Shown in pieces: positions 59,578-64,000 of a stretch of 64,000 nt of DNA. Every line of letters starts with the position of its first letter. The first letter of the stretch is position 1. The notes under the pieces were generated by a model. That model saw nothing but the letters and a program-made list of their open reading frames with translations, made no database searches and was not told the DNA's origin. Location: the NCBI GenBank assembly GCA_965219495.1, contig OZ244777.1, forward strand, positions 434,001 to 498,000. Reading direction: 5' to 3'. Made by a program: the position numbers and the translations under genes. The DNA comes from CAZPXZ01 sp965219495. Lineage in GTDB: Bacteria > Pseudomonadota > Alphaproteobacteria > Rhodobacterales > CAZPXZ01.

Positions 59578-60483
59578 TTAGCCTTTCAACGCGCCGGCGG
59601 CGAACCCGACAACGATGAACCTTTGCACGACCAACGCGAAAATAAAGGGGGGCAGCGATGCCAGTACACCAGCGGCAAGCACCAGGTCGAACCGCGAGTT
59701 TTCCAGCCCGACGAAGCTCGACGCAATTACGGTCACAGTCTGGCTGTTTACAGTCTTCGTGAACGTAACCGCGTAGAGAAACTCGCTCCACGACGCCATG
59801 AACGCAAGAATGAACACGGCCACCAGACCCGGTAACGCGAGTGGCAGGAGTACCCTTACGGCGGCCGAGAACTTGCCCCAACCGTCAACCCAGGCGGCTT
59901 CCTCTAGTTCAACGGGTATGGTCTTGAAATAGGCTTGCAATAACCAAATCGAGAACGGAACCGTAAAGGTGCAATACACGAGAAGCAGTGAGAGCGTGGT
60001 ATCGATGAGGTCGAGATTCCGCAGAACAACAAATATCGGCACGACCAGAACAATGCCCGGAACCGTGCGCAGCGCCATGTAAGAGATCAGCAGGGTCATC
60101 GACAGTCGATAACGCAGCCTGGCAAAACTGTATGCCGCGGGTGCCGCGATCAGCAGCGTCACAATCGAAACAAGCAACGAAGTCTTCAGACTGTTGTAGA
60201 TGGACGGCAGGAGAAGCTGAATTTGCATGCCTTGCTCGTTGTAGTACGCTCTCGTGGCCTCGTTGCCCAAGCCGAGCAGGGCCACGTAGTTCTGGATGGT
60301 CGGTTCGTGGGGATACACGTGTGGCGGCACGGCAAAAATTTCATTCTCCGGCATCAAACTCGTGACTACCGTCCAGTAAATTGGACCGAGCAAGTAGACG
60401 AGAAATACCCCGGCTATTGACATGAGAGTCGCGTACTTGGCAACGCGACGAAGGCGGCGAGCGCTCCTGCGGCTTAGTCTCAT
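59578..60483 (-). CDS. Carbohydrate ABC transporter permease (MalG type)
   Basis: 301 residues, six membrane helices, EAA loop ELEEAAWVDGWGKFSAAVRV near residue 195. The N-terminus is strongly basic (RLSRRSARRLRRVAKYA), orienting it in the membrane. Start overlaps the stop of the upstream permease (ATGA). It forms the import channel with that protein. Confidence 0.92.
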   Translation of the reverse strand: MRLSRRSARRLRRVAKYATLMSIAGVFLVYLLGPIYWTVVTSLMPENEIFAVPPHVYPHEPTIQNYVALLGLGNEATRAYYNEQGMQIQLLLPSIYNSLKTSLLVSIVTLLIAAPAAYSFARLRYRLSMTLLISYMALRTVPGIVLVVPIFVVLRNLDLIDTTLSLLLVYCTFTVPFSIWLLQAYFKTIPVELEEAAWVDGWGKFSAAVRVLLPLALPGLVAVFILAFMASWSEFLYAVTFTKTVNSQTVTVIASSFVGLENSRFDLVLAAGVLASLPPFIFALVVQRFIVVGFAAGALKG

Positions 60484-61373
60484 CGAGCGAATTCCCCCCG
60501 TTTCCAGAGCAGTCTGATGTAGGCAATCGCCACCATCAACGTAATCAACGCAATGATGAATGCGAACGTGTTTCCCCGCCCAAAATCCGTGAAATTAAAG
60601 CTTGTTGTATAGGCCAGCCAACCCACCACTGTCGTCGAGTTTCCCGGCCCACCGCCGGTGAGAATGAATATCAGGTCGAACACTCTGAGCGCTTCCATGG
60701 TTTGGGTGATGAGCACGATGAGCATCGACTGGGACAACCAGGGAAGCGTTATCCTGAAGAACCGATTGAACCGTCCTGCTCCGTCCACGCGCGCTGCCTC
60801 ATAGAACTCATCGGGAATGGTTTGAAGGGCGGCCAGGAAAACGATCATCACAAATGGAACCTGGTGCCAGACCTGCGCGGCAACGAGGGCCGCCATCGCG
60901 AAATCAGCGTCTAGTGCCCAAGCCCGCGATACCTCAATAATGCCGAGACTTTTGAATACCGCGTTCAGCAACCCGAAACGGCCATCGTAGATCCACGCCC
61001 AGACCAGCCCCACCACGACGGGAGGCACGGCCCAGGGCACCAGCGTGACGGCACGGACCAGTCCCCTTCCCGGAAACTCCTCATTAAGGAGCAAGGCCAG
61101 AAGAAGGCCGATCAACGAACTGAAAACAATCGTACCAACCGCGAACTGCAGTGTGATCTGCAACGTTTCCCAGAATTCGGCCGATGTCAGTTGCTCAATG
61201 TAGTTGTCCGCGCCTACAAAGCGGGTGCGGTGCGGCCGGCGAAGATTGAGAGAATGGAGCGAAAGCCAGAAGGACCACATAATCGGAAAGGTCGCCATGA
61301 CCAGCAACAACACAATCGCTGGCGAGTTCAGCGCGAATCCGATGAAATTGTCCTTGTTCCTTTTCCCGACCAC
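60480..61373 (-). CDS. Sugar ABC transporter permease (MalF type)
   Basis: 297 residues from a GTG at 61373, six membrane helices. EAA-type loop FYEAARVDGAGRFNRFFRI near residue 195 and GGGPGNSTTVVGWLAY near the C-terminus are usual for MalF-like subunits. Located 21 bases after the small uncharacterised gene upstream. Confidence 0.92.
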   Translation of the reverse strand: MVGKRNKDNFIGFALNSPAIVLLLVMATFPIMWSFWLSLHSLNLRRPHRTRFVGADNYIEQLTSAEFWETLQITLQFAVGTIVFSSLIGLLLALLLNEEFPGRGLVRAVTLVPWAVPPVVVGLVWAWIYDGRFGLLNAVFKSLGIIEVSRAWALDADFAMAALVAAQVWHQVPFVMIVFLAALQTIPDEFYEAARVDGAGRFNRFFRITLPWLSQSMLIVLITQTMEALRVFDLIFILTGGGPGNSTTVVGWLAYTTSFNFTDFGRGNTFAFIIALITLMVAIAYIRLLWKRGEFAR

Positions 61374-61394
61374 GGCCCGGAAACTACCTATCCG

Positions 61395-61730
61395 TCATTG
61401 TCTCAGGCTCAAGTATATGATCGCCTTGATGTACGGAGATGGCCCCTCTACCGCGACATGCAGGCGCAGCCAAGGGCAAAAGTCCGGCACGCGCAGCGAT
61501 TTCAGCCCCATCCCCTGAAAACTCAGTCGGCTCGTCTCATGCGGGCACCATGTAAGCCCATCCGCGGAAAGAAAAGTGGCGAGGTTTACGGCAGTGTCTG
61601 GCGACGCCCCGACGACATTCAGGAACCATCGCGTTTCACCGGCCCAGGCCGCCTCGTACGGCTCCGTCCATAGTTCCGACCGTACCTCGACGTTTCGTTC
61701 CAACACGGCAGTATGCGATCTATTGAGCAA
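61395..61730 (-). CDS. Small uncharacterised protein in sugar operon
   Basis: 111 residues from a TTG at 61730, six bases after the stop of the preceding gene. It has ELWTEPYEAAWAGETRWFLN and ATFLSADGLTWCPHETSRLS, suggesting a beta-rich fold, but no catalytic motif I recognise. No signal peptide or membrane helix. The tight spacing and the same strand indicate co-expression and probably a joint function with the 308-residue neighbour; both may handle or sense the sugar. DUF-type families of this kind occur near sugar transporters; I cannot assign one with certainty. Confidence 0.6.
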   Translation of the reverse strand: MLNRSHTAVLERNVEVRSELWTEPYEAAWAGETRWFLNVVGASPDTAVNLATFLSADGLTWCPHETSRLSFQGMGLKSLRVPDFCPWLRLHVAVEGPSPYIKAIIYLSLRQ

Positions 61731-61736
61731 TTCGGG

Positions 61737-62663
61737 TCACCAATCCACCGAAGTCAGAATCGAATCGAAGAAAATAAAATTTCGCACAGGTTTGAGAGTC
61801 CGCACATCCAGCGACAGGTTCAGCATGTTCGACAGACCCAGATAATAGCCCTCCGGATACCTCGGTACGTCCAGACACGTCAGATCCAGCACCTTGTCGT
61901 TGACTTGCATGACCAGGTTCTTCATGGTTCGCGTATCGAACTGCCATCGCAGATAGTGCCAGTTAATTTTGGTCGGAATTTCGTTGTAGCAGAATACCTG
62001 GTCGCCATCGGGAACCTCAATCCAGTCGTCCGGATTGCGAACATGGTAATCGTACGCTGGAGGCGCATCACCACGCCATTCCATTTTTGTTGCTGTTTGC
62101 ACGCTCGTCTTGACCATCCATTTTTGGACCAAATCTCCGCGCGCATTGGTGTTGGCGTAGCGCACACAGCAATGCGCGCGCCTTCGGCCATCGGACAGGT
62201 CATTGCTGATGCAGAAATCTCCGAAGTCAGTGAGACTCAGGTCTTCATTGCCATCGTATTCCCTGCCTTCCCGATGCGGTCCATGCCAAGCCTCCGACTT
62301 GAACGTGAAATAGGTTTCCAACTGGACCACGCCAGGGCGGGCAAATGTCAGCCGCTTGATCGCCAGCGCCATGTGGCCCGGCTTCGGGCGGGTCTGCAAT
62401 TTCAGTGCGTAATTCCCGGTCATCGCACCGTGCGTGCCAATGTCGAAAAACGTGCAGTTGCTGATTTGGGGCGGCCGCATATCGCCTTGAACCGGCCTTA
62501 CACGGTCAAGATTCCCGTCATGGTTTCCGATCAGTTCGCACCAGCCATTCACCCCTTCGTCAAAATTGTCAAAGCAAAGGATTCGCGGCAGCGGGGAATA
62601 CTTGCTCAGCAGTGGATGCGCGGCAACCACTTCATTCCGCCGCGTCGGGAGATCGGAATTCAT
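61737..62663 (-). CDS. Uncharacterised 308-residue protein, possibly carbohydrate-binding
   Basis: No signal peptide. The sequence has many aromatic residues in short beta-strand-like segments: LCFDNFDEGVNGWCELIGNH, MALAIKRLTF, VVQLETYFTFKSEAWHG, INWHYLRWQFDTRTMKNLVM and EGYYLGLSNML. The FDNF...GW...LIGNHDG opening resembles beta-sandwich carbohydrate-recognition modules. No catalytic residues are evident. Position directly after the binding-protein gene suggests a role in sugar recognition or hydrolysis in this operon. Function is unknown. Confidence 0.65.
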   Translation of the reverse strand: MNSDLPTRRNEVVAAHPLLSKYSPLPRILCFDNFDEGVNGWCELIGNHDGNLDRVRPVQGDMRPPQISNCTFFDIGTHGAMTGNYALKLQTRPKPGHMALAIKRLTFARPGVVQLETYFTFKSEAWHGPHREGREYDGNEDLSLTDFGDFCISNDLSDGRRRAHCCVRYANTNARGDLVQKWMVKTSVQTATKMEWRGDAPPAYDYHVRNPDDWIEVPDGDQVFCYNEIPTKINWHYLRWQFDTRTMKNLVMQVNDKVLDLTCLDVPRYPEGYYLGLSNMLNLSLDVRTLKPVRNFIFFDSILTSVDW

Positions 62664-62687
62664 TGGGCGCTAGACCGGGATTCGGCG

Positions 62688-62725
62688 GCCCGCGGGAAGC
62701 CCTGCCACCAGGGCTGCCCGCGGGC
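62688..62725 (-). promoter_or_regulatory. Strong stem-loop after the binding-protein gene
   Basis: GCCCGCGGG (62688-62696) pairs with CCCGCGGGC (62117 excluded; arm at 62117 does not apply, partner is 62717-62725), one mismatch, then AGCCCTG with CAGGGCT around a four-base loop: 16 base pairs in all. It lies 13 bases past the stop of the binding-protein gene, without a T run, so it more likely stabilises mRNA than terminates. Confidence 0.8.
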
Positions 62726-62737
62726 TGGGCTGTAGGT

Positions 62738-64000
62738 TCAACTGCGGGCGAGCCGCCTCGCGCGGTCTGCAGAAGCGGTGAGGGCATCGCGCACGCTTTG
62801 CTTCTTGTTCAGTGCATCCTGAACTTGCTGCATCCAGTAGTCTTCCCATTCCGGATACCAGAACGTCTTGACACCTTCCTTCTGCTTAACGATCTCACTG
62901 ATCTTGTCGTAAACGTCGGTTTCCCCGTTGGAGATATTCTTGACCATGGCCTTGTAGTCGGGATGATTCAGCACCGGGAAGTACGCGGCCCGACCCCCGA
63001 ATGCAATCGTTCGAACAAGCAAGGTCTTGTAGGAACTGTCGGCTTCCGGTCCGGAAATATGCCGTATGAAATCCCAAGCCAGTTCGGGATGCTTCGAATT
63101 AGCGGAGATACCGATCTGGTGGAATGCTCCCACGGTTGCAACATCATTGCGTTCCAACCCGGGTACCAAGCCAAGAAACACTTCGCCCCTAACCGAGGAG
63201 TCCGGATCCACATTGGAAAAACGAAGTCCCCAGCGAGCCAGGAATCCACCGCTGATCAGGCCCTGCTTCATGGCGTTTCGGCCATCCGCCCAATTCTTGC
63301 CGAAATCGTCCGGCCCTACGATTTTCCAGTCGTTCACTGCAGCGACATACCACTCGAGCACATGTTGCAGCGTGTCATCCTCGCCATCGAACAGCGGCTC
63401 GTTGTCCTCGTTGAAAAGGCTTCCGCCAGACCCGAAGACCAGGCACCAAATCGACCACATTTGCCCGGGCTGCTTCCTGAGGCCCAAATGCAGGGGGTAC
63501 TCCTGAATCCCGGCTGCCTTGATCGCTTCCATCTGTGTCCGCAATTCATCCATGTTCTTGGGCGGTTCCGAGAATCCGGCATCATTCAGATGCTTGCGAT
63601 TGTAGACATATCCGAATGGGTCGGCGGTGTAGGGTATGCTGTACTGTCTTCCATCCAGTCCCTTTCCGGCGATGGTGGATCCTGCCAGCGCGTTTGCTCG
63701 GACCTCGTCAATGCCTGGCAGGTCATCTACGGCAAGCAAGAAACCGGCATCCGCCCATCCGCTCAACTCGGTTTCCGGTACGGTCGTCGCATCCAAGTCC
63801 GACTTACCGACGAATTCAGTCGTCAGCGTATCGCGGAACTTGCCGAAGTTGATGTTGACCCATTGCACCGCCGCATCCGGGTTCTGGTCCAGAAACCGAT
63901 GCGTTTCCTTTATCTCATCCGGCACAGATCCCCATGAGCGAAAACTCAGCACTCTGTCAGCATCACGCATTAGCGATTCGGGTTGACCCATGTCCTGGCC
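62738..64000 (-). CDS. Extracellular sugar-binding protein, 5' end beyond window
   Basis: About 420 residues of a family 1 solute-binding protein: FRSWGSVPDEIKETHRFLDQ, SIPYTADPFGYVYNRKHLND, LVFGSGGSLFNEDNEPLFDG and AWDFIRHISGPEA. The frame is open through the right edge and an internal ATG at 63991 would give a protein without signal peptide, so the true start and signal sequence lie outside. It is the first gene seen of the second sugar operon and supplies the substrate to the two permeases. Confidence 0.88.
   Translation of the reverse strand, partial: GQDMGQPESLMRDADRVLSFRSWGSVPDEIKETHRFLDQNPDAAVQWVNINFGKFRDTLTTEFVGKSDLDATTVPETELSGWADAGFLLAVDDLPGIDEVRANALAGSTIAGKGLDGRQYSIPYTADPFGYVYNRKHLNDAGFSEPPKNMDELRTQMEAIKAAGIQEYPLHLGLRKQPGQMWSIWCLVFGSGGSLFNEDNEPLFDGEDDTLQHVLEWYVAAVNDWKIVGPDDFGKNWADGRNAMKQGLISGGFLARWGLRFSNVDPDSSVRGEVFLGLVPGLERNDVATVGAFHQIGISANSKHPELAWDFIRHISGPEADSSYKTLLVRTIAFGGRAAYFPVLNHPDYKAMVKNISNGETDVYDKISEIVKQKEGVKTFWYPEWEDYWMQQVQDALNKKQSVRDALTASADRARRLARS

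Overview
The window looks like part of an alphaproteobacterial chromosome. The evidence is the gene order bamB-like/der, SDR/cvpA and glyQ-glyS-ppdK, two-subunit glycyl-tRNA synthetase, and an initiator tRNA whose anticodon stem carries the AU/GC/GC variant known from rhizobia. No species can be named. It divides into a housekeeping part (1-15.5 kb), a heavily rearranged accessory part (15.5-54.5 kb) and a second sugar-transport operon that runs off the right edge (54.5-64 kb).

1-15.5 kb: the 3' end of a PQQ-repeat (BamB-like) gene, der, an SDR dehydrogenase, cvpA (with no purF beside it), a solitary FbpB-type iron permease, glyQ-glyS coupled to a PPDK-like gene whose ATP-grasp half looks degenerate, an EamA exporter, L-threonine aldolase, a PAP2 phosphatase and tRNA-fMet with a hairpin terminator.

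15.5-27.7 kb: directly after the tRNA lie an IS256 remnant, an SbcD/YhaO-like and SbcC/YhaN-like nuclease-ATPase pair, and an AAA-ATPase gene cut by an IS5-family element (TTA target duplication) and bounded by a decayed IS21-family element. A broken GntR gene, uxuA-uxuB (hexuronate catabolism) and a decayed serine recombinase follow.

27.7-53.8 kb: two 3804-bp copies of one Tn3-family transposon lie in inverted orientation. In both, tnpA is split by the same 5-bp duplication. They enclose 18.5 kb with a truncated second Tn3 element and a complete sugar uptake and catabolism locus. Its left arm (minus strand) is solute-binding protein, two permeases and an oxidoreductase. Its right arm (plus strand) is ATPase, GntR regulator, oxidoreductase, TIM-barrel isomerase, SIS isomerase and ROK-like kinase. 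The divergent promoter between the arms has been split by a three-deep nest of insertion sequences (IS481/IS3-like containing an IS1380 and an IS110 element); target duplications and reading-frame reconstruction allow the original junction to be rebuilt.

53.8-64 kb: an IS21-type remnant, a GntR regulator whose start codon lies at the IS end, and a minus-strand operon: solute-binding protein (cut by the window edge), two uncharacterised proteins, two permeases, ATPase, phytanoyl-CoA-dioxygenase-like enzyme, aldo/keto reductase and beta-hydroxyacid dehydrogenase. In both sugar operons a strong stem-loop follows the binding-protein gene, which would fit a raised binding-protein transcript level.
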